Assembly: GCA_007120155.1 (NCBI GenBank)
Contig: SKOF01000297.1
Location: 1-7,904, forward strand
Length of the DNA: 7,904 nucleotides
Source of the DNA: Thioalkalivibrio sp.
GTDB lineage: Bacteria > Pseudomonadota > Gammaproteobacteria > Ectothiorhodospirales > Ectothiorhodospiraceae
Direction: 5' to 3'
In this document: positions 1 through 5,964 of the stretch, piece after piece
Position numbering within the stretch: the first letter of the stretch is position 1
Layout of the letters: every line of letters starts with the position of its first letter
The notes under the pieces: generated by a model
Told to the model about the DNA's origin: nothing
Seen by the model: the letters and a program-made list of their open reading frames with translations, nothing else
Database searches by the model: none
Made by a program: the position numbers and the translations under genes

Positions 1-404
1 AACCGCCACTTGCTCTCGAGTGCACGCAACCGTGGCAGATCATCCAGGCTGATCTTCAGGTCCAGCGGCCGGCAGTGGCGGGCCAGCACCGCCACCTGGC
101 GGGCATCGTGGTACATGCGCACCAGCACGTCGGGGCTGGGACGTAGCCGTCCGCCTTCTTCATTGAAGAGATACGTCAGTCGGGCGGTGGTGGTGTATGG
201 CGTCTGCTCCTCAATGGCGAGGTGCAGGTCCATGGCACCCGGCACCCTTGAAATCCGGCGTCCCTCCATGGATCCCAGATCCGGACACAGACAGCGCAGG
301 CGAATGTAGTTCGCCTCATACATATCCATCAGCGCCGAAAAACTGCACGGGCGGGCTTCGAGATATGCGGGTTGGCGCTCCTCAATCAACATGCAAATGA
401 TCAT
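1..404 (-). CDS. DUF1249 family protein (YqiB-like), 3' end cut by window edge
   Basis: The minus strand is open from an ATG at 404 to the window edge (134 codons, no stop seen). The translation resembles E. coli YqiB in order and spacing: an N-terminal block (SALMDMYEANYIRLRCLCPDL), a central part (TARLTYLFNE), the motif VRMYHDARQVAVL, and a final KWR that matches the start of the family's conserved C-terminal segment, which lies outside the window. The molecular function of DUF1249 is not established. In enterobacteria the gene sits between nudF and cpdA, so cpdA could follow beyond the left edge (inference). The start is uncertain: ATG 404, ATG 392 and TTG 389 are all in frame, none has a clear Shine-Dalgarno sequence, and each adds roughly 15-20 residues compared with YqiB. 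It is divergent from the phosphoglucomutase gene. Confidence 0.82.
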   Translation of the reverse strand, partial: MIICMLIEERQPAYLEARPCSFSALMDMYEANYIRLRCLCPDLGSMEGRRISRVPGAMDLHLAIEEQTPYTTTARLTYLFNEEGGRLRPSPDVLVRMYHDARQVAVLARHCRPLDLKISLDDLPRLRALESKWR

Positions 405-476
405 ATCACAGGGACAAGCGGCCCCTACTCTGCTAACTTTTCCCATAGCCATTCCACCGGAATCCGGACCGCGCCC

Positions 477-2111
477 ATGAAGATCACTACCGTGGAGACT
501 CGCCCCTTTGCCGATCAGAAGCCCGGCACCTCAGGTCTTCGCAAACGGGTCCGGACATTTCGCCAGCCCCACTACCTGGAAAACTTCGTACAGGCGATCT
601 TCGATACCCGCCGTGAATTGCAGGGCGCGACCCTGGTGCTGGGTGGTGACGGCCGCTATCACAATCGGGACGCCATACAGGTCATCATGCGCATGGCCGC
701 CGCCAACGGCGTGGCGCGCATACTTGTGGGCCAGGGGGGCATTCTCTCCACGCCCGCCGCCTCCTGCGTGATCCGGCAGCACGGGGCGGCAGGCGGTATC
801 GTGCTTTCGGCAAGCCACAACCCCGGCGGGCCCGAAGGTGATTTCGGCATCAAGTACAACATAGCCAACGGAGGGCCGGCACCGGAGGCATTCACCAACG
901 CGATCCATCAGGCGACTCTCGGCATGGAACGCTATCTGATCGCGGAATCCGGCCACGTGGACATCGATCATCCGGGTGAGCACCGCCTGGGGGATATGAT
1001 CATCCAGGTAATCGACCCGGTGGCAGACTATGCGCAACTGATGGGCACCCTGTTCGACTTCGACCAGATCCATGCCCTGTTCAATTCCGGGCTTTTCCAC
1101 ATGCGTTTCGATGCCATGCATGCGGTCACCGGCCCCTACGCGGTGCAGATCATCGAGCAGACCCTGGGAGCGCCGCCCGGGTCCGTGATGCGCGCGGAGC
1201 CGCTTGCGGATTTCGGCGGCGGCCATCCGGACCCGAACATGGTGCATGCCCGGGAACTGGTCAGGATACTCAATGGCCGGCAGGGGCCGGATTTCGGGGC
1301 GGCCTCGGACGGCGACGGTGACCGCAACATGATCCTGGGCCGAAGCTTCTTCGTCACGCCCGGAGACAGTCTCGCGATCCTCGCGGCCAATGCCCACCTG
1401 GTGCCCGGTTACCGGGACGGCATCTGCGGCATCGCCCGATCTATGCCCACGAGCCAGGCCGCCGACCGCGTGGCCGCGCATCTGGGCGTGCCATGCTTCG
1501 AGACACCCACCGGATGGAAGTTCTTCGGCAACCTGCTGGATGCCGGACGGGTCACACTGTGCGGAGAGGAGAGCTTCGGCACCGGTTCCAACCACGTGCG
1601 TGAAAAGGACGGGCTCTGGGCCGTCCTTTTCTGGCTCAACCTGCTGGCGGTGAAGCGCCAATCCGTGGAGCAGATCGTACAGGAACACTGGCGCACCTTC
1701 GGGCGGAACTACTACGCGCGCCACGACTACGAGGGTGTGGACCCGGCCGGGGCCGAAACCCTGTTGCAGCATCTGCGCGGCGCATTACCAGGGATCAGGG
1801 GCCGGTCGTTCGGTGACTACCGTGCGGAACTGGCGGACGACTTCACCTATACGGATCCCGTGGACGGATCCGTCAGCGAGCATCAGGGGATCCGGGTGTT
1901 GTTCGAGGGGGGGGCTCGCGTGATCTTCCGGCTTTCCGGAACCGGTACCGAGGGCGCCACACTGCGCGTCTATCTGGAACGCTTCGAGGCCGACCCGGAC
2001 CGCCACCACCTGGACACCCGGGAAGCGCTGGCGGATCTGGTCGGGATCGCGGATGAGATCGCGGGCATCCGCAGGCATACGGGGCGCGAAACACCGGATG
2101 TGGTGACATAA
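477..2111 (+). CDS. pgm: Phosphoglucomutase (alpha-D-phosphohexomutase superfamily)
   Basis: This 544-residue cytosolic enzyme should interconvert glucose 1-phosphate and glucose 6-phosphate, linking glycolysis to glycogen and sugar-nucleotide synthesis. All four superfamily signatures are visible: the N-terminal KPGTSGLR (residues 15-22); the phosphoserine loop SASHNPGG with catalytic Ser about 113; the metal-binding loop DGDGDR (278-283); the sugar-binding loop GEESFG (363-368); and the C-terminal phosphate-binding RLSGTGTEG (485-493). The length and the start MKITTVETRPFADQKPGTSG match the bacterial/eukaryotic PGM1-like type rather than the shorter PMM/PGM (AlgC) type. The frame is open upstream to 372, but ATG 477 is chosen because the family begins there and the 35 extra residues look non-coding. 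No strong Shine-Dalgarno precedes it. It ends in TAA, 24 bases before a terminator-like hairpin. It appears intact and monocistronic. Confidence 0.95.
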   Translation: MKITTVETRPFADQKPGTSGLRKRVRTFRQPHYLENFVQAIFDTRRELQGATLVLGGDGRYHNRDAIQVIMRMAAANGVARILVGQGGILSTPAASCVIRQHGAAGGIVLSASHNPGGPEGDFGIKYNIANGGPAPEAFTNAIHQATLGMERYLIAESGHVDIDHPGEHRLGDMIIQVIDPVADYAQLMGTLFDFDQIHALFNSGLFHMRFDAMHAVTGPYAVQIIEQTLGAPPGSVMRAEPLADFGGGHPDPNMVHARELVRILNGRQGPDFGAASDGDGDRNMILGRSFFVTPGDSLAILAANAHLVPGYRDGICGIARSMPTSQAADRVAAHLGVPCFETPTGWKFFGNLLDAGRVTLCGEESFGTGSNHVREKDGLWAVLFWLNLLAVKRQSVEQIVQEHWRTFGRNYYARHDYEGVDPAGAETLLQHLRGALPGIRGRSFGDYRAELADDFTYTDPVDGSVSEHQGIRVLFEGGARVIFRLSGTGTEGATLRVYLERFEADPDRHHLDTREALADLVGIADEIAGIRRHTGRETPDVVT

Positions 2112-2135
2112 GACAAGTGCACGGAAACACAAGGT

Positions 2136-2171
2136 AGGGAATATCGGACCGTCAAGGTCGGATCCTTCCCT
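2136..2171. terminator. Long imperfect hairpin between convergent genes, likely bidirectional terminator
   Basis: AGGGAA (2136-2141) pairs with TTCCCT (2166-2171). An inner stem pairs ATC.GACC (2143-2150) with GGTC.GAT (2156-2163), with one G-G mismatch and a five-base loop GTCAA. This gives about 13 base pairs with a small internal loop. It begins 24 bases after the pgm stop and lies 32 bases beyond the TGA of the opposing minus-strand frame, as expected for a shared terminator. There is no U-run on either side, so it could instead be an RNA-stabilising 3' hairpin, or termination could need Rho. Confidence 0.6.
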
Positions 2172-2203
2172 GCGTCATGGATTGCGCCTCCGGTATCCGG
2201 AAT

Positions 2204-2962
2204 TCATCCATCCGCCCGGCGACAACGCGGCTTGATCTCAGCGGACACTTCACTGTGATCCCCGGGTCGAGCAACGTGCTCGTTGGCGGTGCCCCCCGCC
2301 GGCACTGCGTCTCTTCGGTGTCCTGCCAGCGCCCGGACATGATCCGTGTGAACGCTCACATCCGCGTCCGGGATCTCCAGGGCGCCCGGTCCTTCGTCGG
2401 GGGCCTCGCCGTGCAGTGGGTCCGTGCGTTCCTGACCGATGAACGCGGCCGGTGTGTCGCGGTCGTTCCGTTGCCCCGGGACTCGAACACGCTTCAGGCG
2501 CGCTCCCAGGCCCACGGCCGGCATCAGTGAATCCGCATCCACCGCCAGCAGGCGGCCGCGCAGGCGTCTCAGGGTGTCCGCATCGGCACTGTCGGCGGCC
2601 AGCACCAGCAGGTGACGGCTCTGCCTGCCCTGCAGGCGAAGCAGGCACCATCCACCGGCGCAGTAGCTTGAGGGAGACACGCGCACCCGCATCCATTGCC
2701 CGGCGGGGTCCATCATCCGCCACGTGCCGTCCGGTTCCACGCGCAGCCGGGCCACACCGATACACCCGCCGAGCCAACCGGCCCGGCGCAGATGCAGCAC
2801 GAGGGAAACGCCCGTCAACGGCAGGGCCAGGAAACCGGCCAGGAGCGACACGCCAATCAGACCGGCGAGAGCCAGCCCATGGATGGCGCACAGCAGCCAG
2901 GCCACCCGGCGGGAAGGTTCAGGACGAACGTCGAGTGCTGTCGCGAATGCGTTCGACCACAT
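2204..2962 (-). CDS. ygfX: YgfX-like inner-membrane protein with an unusual C-terminal extension
   Basis: Residues 1-145 look like YgfX (CptA), the small membrane protein encoded after sdhE in many gammaproteobacteria and once described as the toxin of a CptAB pair. A short N-terminus is followed by two hydrophobic helices (about 22-41 and 42-58), then a soluble domain with WCLLRLQG, RHLLVLAADS and a final RRLRGRLL, which match the family's conserved C-terminal pattern. The start ATG 2962 lies inside sdhE (44-base overlap) and is the only ATG in frame that keeps the N-terminus, so translation is probably coupled. The frame does not stop near residue 145, where the family normally ends. It runs 107 more codons to a TGA at 2206-2204. 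That tail is hydrophilic, has no recognisable domain and may be an artefact or read-through. The core call is firm; the true 3' end is uncertain (about 2525 or 2204). Confidence 0.75.
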   Translation of the reverse strand: MWSNAFATALDVRPEPSRRVAWLLCAIHGLALAGLIGVSLLAGFLALPLTGVSLVLHLRRAGWLGGCIGVARLRVEPDGTWRMMDPAGQWMRVRVSPSSYCAGGWCLLRLQGRQSRHLLVLAADSADADTLRRLRGRLLAVDADSLMPAVGLGARLKRVRVPGQRNDRDTPAAFIGQERTDPLHGEAPDEGPGALEIPDADVSVHTDHVRALAGHRRDAVPAGGTANEHVARPGDHSEVSAEIKPRCRRADG

Positions 2963-3194
2963 GGGCGACGTCCCTGTCGCTGGACCGCATCTGCCCCATG
3001 AGCAGTTGCAGCAGGGTGGTATCGGGATAGGCGAGGAGCCGCTCGAAGGCCTCCTGCCCGCCAACGTCGAGATCGGCAATGCCGTCCCTCAGGAATGCCT
3101 CCAGCAGCAGATCCAGTTCCAGCATGCCCCGGCGGCAGCTCCAGCGCAGCCGGCGCACGACCTCTTCGGTGTTGACGGGTTCCGCTGCGGCCAT
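2919..3194 (-). CDS. sdhE: SdhE, FAD assembly factor for succinate dehydrogenase
   Basis: This 91-residue protein carries the family's hallmark RGMLELD (residues 22-28, the RGxxE motif) within RRLRWSCRRGMLELD, followed by the typical small helical domain with ERLLAYPDTTLLQLLMG. SdhE (YgfY/CptB, Sdh5 in mitochondria) helps attach FAD covalently to the flavoprotein subunit SdhA; the RGxxE residues are needed for this. The gene follows sdhB directly: the sdhB stop occupies 3199-3197 and ATG 3194 comes two bases later. A GTG at 3200 in the same frame would give two more residues and overlap the sdhB stop. There is no clear Shine-Dalgarno, so translation probably depends on sdhB. Its 3' end overlaps ygfX. 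The length is normal for the family. Confidence 0.93.
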   Translation of the reverse strand: MAAAEPVNTEEVVRRLRWSCRRGMLELDLLLEAFLRDGIADLDVGGQEAFERLLAYPDTTLLQLLMGQMRSSDRDVAHVVERIRDSTRRSS

Positions 3195-3196
3195 GA

Positions 3197-3898
3197 TCAC
3201 ATGGAACGCTTGAGCATGTGCTTCCTGATCTCCCCGATGGCCCTGGTGGGATTGAGGCCCTTGGGGCAGACCTGCACGCAGTTCATGATGGTATGGCAGC
3301 GATAGAGCTTGTAGGCGTCGTCGAGCTGCTCAAGGCGCTCAGACGTGGCCTGGTCCCTGGAGTCCAGAATGAACCGGGCGGCCTGCAACAGCGCGGCCGG
3401 CCCCAGGAACTTGTCCGGATTCCACCAGTACGACGGACAGGACGCCGAACAACAGCCGCACAGGATGCATTCATACAATCCGTCCAGCTTTTCACGGTCC
3501 TGTGGAGACTGCTTGCGCTCCACTTCGGGAATCGGATCGTTCACCACCAGGTAGGGCCTGGCCTCCCGGTACTGGTTGTAGAAGTTCTCCATGTCCACGA
3601 TCAGATCCCGGATCACCGGCATTCCCGGGAAGGGCCTGAGGGTGATGGGTTCCTTGAGGCCGGCGACTGGCGTGACGCAGGCCAGGCCATTGGTGCCGTT
3701 GATGTTCATGCCATCCGAACCGCACACGCCCTCGCCGCAGGAACGCCGGAAGCCCAGGGTCTCGTCCCGGCGCTTGAGCTTCAACAGGGCCTCAAGCAGC
3801 ATCATGCCCGGCTCCACCTCGTCATCCGGCAACTCGAAGTCCTGCATGTAGGGCTCGGTATCGGTCTCGGGGTTATAACGGTAGATGGAAAAACGCAT
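3197..3898 (-). CDS. sdhB: Succinate dehydrogenase iron-sulfur subunit SdhB
   Basis: This is the iron-sulfur subunit of complex II (233 residues), which carries electrons from the flavin in SdhA to quinone in the membrane. By alignment to E. coli SdhB, the [2Fe-2S] ligands are C54, C59, D62 and C74 in the N-terminal ferredoxin domain. The [4Fe-4S] ligands are C144, C147, C150 and C211, and the [3Fe-4S] ligands are C154, C201 and C207. The quinone-site segment SYWWNPDKF is present, with W159 matching E. coli W164. The frame is open to 3949, but ATG 3898 is preferred: the family starts MRFSIYRYNP and a GGAG sits nine bases upstream. ATG 3904 lies too close to that GGAG. The expected neighbours sdhC, sdhD and sdhA are not upstream; a DksA-like gene is, 61 bases away. 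sdhE and ygfX follow in the usual order. Confidence 0.97.
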   Translation of the reverse strand: MRFSIYRYNPETDTEPYMQDFELPDDEVEPGMMLLEALLKLKRRDETLGFRRSCGEGVCGSDGMNINGTNGLACVTPVAGLKEPITLRPFPGMPVIRDLIVDMENFYNQYREARPYLVVNDPIPEVERKQSPQDREKLDGLYECILCGCCSASCPSYWWNPDKFLGPAALLQAARFILDSRDQATSERLEQLDDAYKLYRCHTIMNCVQVCPKGLNPTRAIGEIRKHMLKRSM

Positions 3899-3907
3899 GG
3901 GCATTGT

Positions 3908-3911
3908 CTCC
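3908..3911 (-). promoter_or_regulatory. Ribosome binding site of sdhB (GGAG)
   Basis: GGAG on the minus strand lies nine bases before ATG 3898 and only three bases before ATG 3904. It therefore favours the downstream ATG as the sdhB start, in agreement with the family N-terminus. Confidence 0.6.
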
Positions 3912-3959
3912 GGGCTGCTGATGGGCTCCAGGGTCGTGCATACCTGCAAGGGTTCCGGG

Positions 3960-4328
3960 CTACCGGCGTACGCCTGCGGATGCCTCGGCCCGCTCCGCGC
4001 AGGTCAGGCATAGCGTCGCGGCCGGATCCATCTTCAGGCGTCCCGGAGGGATCATGTTCCCACATTCCATGCATTCGCCAAACTCACCGCTGTCCAGTCG
4101 TGCCAGGGCGGCCTCGATGCGGCGCAGTTCCAGCTGGCGCCGCTGCTCGGTGGCGCGTGCCATCGCCTGTCCCTGCAGGGCATCCATACGGGACAGGCGG
4201 CCGGTACGGGTCTGGTCCAGTTCCACCGTCCGGGCAGCATCGCGGGCAGTCTCCGAGTGCTGACCAAGGGACGCCCGCTTTTCTGTCAGTATCGTCCGGA
4301 ACAAGTCGGCGTCGATCGGGTCAGTCAT
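3960..4328 (-). CDS. TraR/DksA family C4 zinc-finger protein (short, not DksA itself)
   Basis: This 122-residue protein has a charged, helical N-terminal part (about 1-80) that probably forms a coiled-coil hairpin, then a C4 zinc finger with C86, C89, C107 and C110 (CxxC-x17-CxxC). The finger context GEFGECMECGNMIPPGRL is the typical DksA/TraR signature. DksA-family proteins bind the secondary channel of RNA polymerase and modulate initiation; DksA proper is about 150 residues with two acidic residues at its coiled-coil tip. This protein is shorter, and its putative tip region reads ELDQTRTGRLSRMDALQ, so a DksA-like role is only inferred. ATG 4328 is chosen because the frame upstream looks non-coding and the protein then begins MTDPIDADLFR; no good Shine-Dalgarno is visible. 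It lies 61 bases before sdhB on the same strand and may share its transcript. Confidence 0.85.
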   Translation of the reverse strand: MTDPIDADLFRTILTEKRASLGQHSETARDAARTVELDQTRTGRLSRMDALQGQAMARATEQRRQLELRRIEAALARLDSGEFGECMECGNMIPPGRLKMDPAATLCLTCAERAEASAGVRR

Positions 4329-4384
4329 AAGGTGCCATTTCGTGCAACGGGGCGAAGTGCTGATACATGGCCATTCTAACAGCC

Positions 4385-4420
4385 CCGGATGCCCTGTCAC
4401 GGATCTTGTGACCAATCCGG
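4385..4420. repeat. Nested inverted repeat in the divergent intergenic region
   Basis: CCGGAT (4385-4390) and ATCCGG (4415-4420) are perfect reverse complements. They enclose a second perfect pair, GTCAC (4396-4400) and GTGAC (4408-4412), around a seven-base centre. As RNA this would be a two-part stem-loop; as DNA, the inner pair could be a dyad operator. It lies 57 bases upstream of the DksA-like start and 136 bases upstream of zapG. No U-run follows. Which gene it serves, if any, is unknown. Confidence 0.45.
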
Positions 4421-4547
4421 CACTTTCATGCACCCGCTTGCGGGAGATGGGCGCGGATCACGCGGCATGGCCGCAGGGCCGTCTTGAGATAGCCTCGTCC
4501 GTGGGTCACACTCGCATCATCATCCGAATCACCGATCAATCTCTAAT

Positions 4548-4551
4548 GGAG
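4548..4551 (+). promoter_or_regulatory. Ribosome binding site of zapG (GGAG)
   Basis: GGAG lies five bases before ATG 4557. It fixes the start of a protein whose N-terminal membrane segment begins almost at once, as expected for the family. Confidence 0.7.
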
Positions 4552-4556
4552 TTGCT

Positions 4557-5216
4557 ATGTCCCCTACCGCCGCCTGGATCCTGATCATAATGGCCGTGGC
4601 AGCCGCCGCCATCATCGGCTTCTACACGGGCCGTCACACCGCACCCGGCAAGCGGCAGGTGGATGCGTTGCAGAGGGAACTGGAAGAGAACCGGCAGGCC
4701 ATGACCGACTATCGCCAGTCGGTAAGCAGGCATTTCGACAAGACCGCGACGCTGTTCACGAGCATGGCCGGTTCCTACCGCGAACTTTACGATCACCTGC
4801 GCGAGAGCTACGGTGACCTGACCGATACCCCCGGCCGCCCGCTGTTGCCGGAAAGTGCCGGCGCCCTGCTGGAAGGCGAACAACGCCCGGTTGCCGATCC
4901 CGCGCGGCAACCGGAAGCGCAATCCGCTGAAGTGACCGCCGGGCGCACGGGTCAGGACCCCGCCGCATCCGGCACGGATTCGGAAGACATGCTCGGCGAT
5001 GCACCGTACATCCCCCGGGATCTGGAGATGGAAGAACCGCCCGAGCGCCCCATCACGACCCGCCGTGACGAACAGGCCGCCACCGAAGACGGCCGATCGC
5101 CGGACGCTGCTCCGGAGCACATGGCGACCGGGGCCCCACCTGACGGCGATCACAAGCCAACCGGCGACGTCGACAAACCCGGGCGGGATGGTACAGCCGA
5201 ACGCGATCGTGTCTGA
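4557..5216 (+). CDS. zapG: ZapG/YhcB (DUF1043) membrane-anchored envelope and division protein
   Basis: This 219-residue protein has one N-terminal membrane helix (about residues 5-24), a coiled-coil stretch (31-88), and the conserved family block VSRHFDKTATLFTSMAGSY (56-74) followed by RELYDHL. A short PRDL at 153-156 matches the PRDY motif near the C-terminus of E. coli YhcB. In E. coli this inner-membrane protein takes part in cell division and envelope synthesis and interacts with division and cell-shape proteins; its exact activity is unsettled. E. coli YhcB is about 130 residues. The extra length here is low-complexity sequence rich in Pro, Asp, Glu, Gly and Ala, both between the coiled coil and PRDL and after it (roughly 90-150 and 157-219), probably disordered. 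The gene lies 22 bases before an ABC ATPase gene on the same strand. Confidence 0.9.
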   Translation: MSPTAAWILIIMAVAAAAIIGFYTGRHTAPGKRQVDALQRELEENRQAMTDYRQSVSRHFDKTATLFTSMAGSYRELYDHLRESYGDLTDTPGRPLLPESAGALLEGEQRPVADPARQPEAQSAEVTAGRTGQDPAASGTDSEDMLGDAPYIPRDLEMEEPPERPITTRRDEQAATEDGRSPDAAPEHMATGAPPDGDHKPTGDVDKPGRDGTAERDRV

Positions 5217-5238
5217 GGCCTGAGGGGGGCCCGGCATC

Positions 5239-5964
5239 ATGGATGAACCGTCCTCCGATCGAAATGTGGTGTTCCGTGCCCGAGGGCTCACCAAGGTCTA
5301 CCGCATGGGCGAGGTGGAGGTGCACGCATTGCGCGGCGTGGACCTGGATCTCTACGAGGGCGAGTTCGTGGTCATGCTGGGCCCTTCGGGCAGCGGCAAG
5401 TCCACGCTGCTCAATATCCTCGGCGGCCTGGACGCCCCCAGCGGCGGGGAGGTGATCTGCCAGGAGCGCGACCTGGTGCAGGCCGGGGACCGCGAACTTA
5501 CCGAATTCCGGCGCGAGTTCGTGGGCTTCGTCTTCCAGTTCTACAACCTCATCCCCAGCCTCACGGCCCGGGAGAACGTGGCCATCGTCACCGAGATCGC
5601 CCGGGATCCCATGACACCGGAGGAGGCCCTGGCCATGGTGGGCCTGGAGAACCGCATGGACCACTTCCCCGCCCAGCTCTCCGGAGGCGAGCAGCAACGG
5701 GTGGCCATCGCCCGAGCCGTGGCCAAGCGCCCGGCGGTCCTGCTGTGTGACGAGCCCACCGGAGCGCTGGATTCAAAGACCGGCGTGGTGGTGCTGGAGG
5801 CGCTGGATCGGGTCAACCGGGAACTGGGGACCACCACGGCGGTGATCACTCACAACGCGGGCATCGCCGAGATGGCCGACCGGGTGATCCATCTCGCGGA
5901 CGGCCGGATCCATGAGATCTACAGCCCCGAGGTTAAGAAACGCCCCGGGGACCTGAGCTGGTGA
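5239..5964 (+). CDS. ABC transporter ATP-binding protein (MacB/LolD/YbbA type)
   Basis: This 241-residue cytoplasmic ATPase has all the ABC motifs: Walker A GPSGSGKST (48-56), Q-loop Gln about 100 in FVFQFYNL, signature LSGGEQQRVAIARA (147-160), Walker B with D-loop AVLLCDEPTGALD (166-178), and switch His about 205 in VITHN. The FQFYNLIPSLTARENV segment and the signature variant are typical of the subfamily that pairs with FtsX/MacB-like permeases (LolD, MacB, YbbA). These proteins drive lipoprotein extraction or export of small molecules and peptides. ATG 5239 follows a G-rich AGGGGGG stretch about nine bases upstream. Its stop overlaps the start of the permease gene by four bases, so the two are translationally coupled. 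The substrate cannot be told from the ATPase. It appears intact. Confidence 0.95.
   Translation: MDEPSSDRNVVFRARGLTKVYRMGEVEVHALRGVDLDLYEGEFVVMLGPSGSGKSTLLNILGGLDAPSGGEVICQERDLVQAGDRELTEFRREFVGFVFQFYNLIPSLTARENVAIVTEIARDPMTPEEALAMVGLENRMDHFPAQLSGGEQQRVAIARAVAKRPAVLLCDEPTGALDSKTGVVVLEALDRVNRELGTTTAVITHNAGIAEMADRVIHLADGRIHEIYSPEVKKRPGDLSW

Larger units (their letters stand above)
4329..4556. other. Divergent intergenic region between the DksA-like gene and zapG
   Basis: This 228-base gap should hold the promoters of both divergent genes. Besides the nested repeat at 4385-4420 it contains CCCG-CTTG-CGGG (4433-4444) and GCGGC-ATG-GCCGC (4462-4474), both short palindromes. A TTGAGA at 4484-4489 resembles a -35 box toward zapG, but the matching -10 position is poor, so no promoter is called. 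Plus-strand open frames here look non-coding. Confidence 0.5.

Noticed and set aside
405..476. A sigma-70 promoter for pgm (GGGACA at 411-416, TAACTT at 434-439)
   Set aside because: The spacing is 17 bases but only four of six and three of six positions match the consensus, so it is too weak to call.
531..1772. A 413-codon minus-strand open frame inside pgm
   Set aside because: It is antisense to a clearly conserved enzyme, its translation is Arg/His/Gly/Val-rich without motifs, and long antisense frames are expected where third codon positions are GC-rich.
2177..2530. A 117-codon plus-strand open frame after pgm
   Set aside because: It starts six bases after the terminator-like hairpin, has no Shine-Dalgarno and shows no recognisable family. 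It overlaps the ygfX tail, and its fair GC third positions are not enough on their own.
2919..3194. Calling sdhE/ygfX a toxin-antitoxin system
   Set aside because: The CptAB proposal exists, but the RGxxE motif and position after sdhB support the FAD-assembly role of SdhE. Nothing in the sequence shows toxicity.
3218..4330. A 370-codon plus-strand open frame opposite sdhB and the DksA-like gene
   Set aside because: It is the antisense shadow of two well-supported genes and its translation has no coherent domain.
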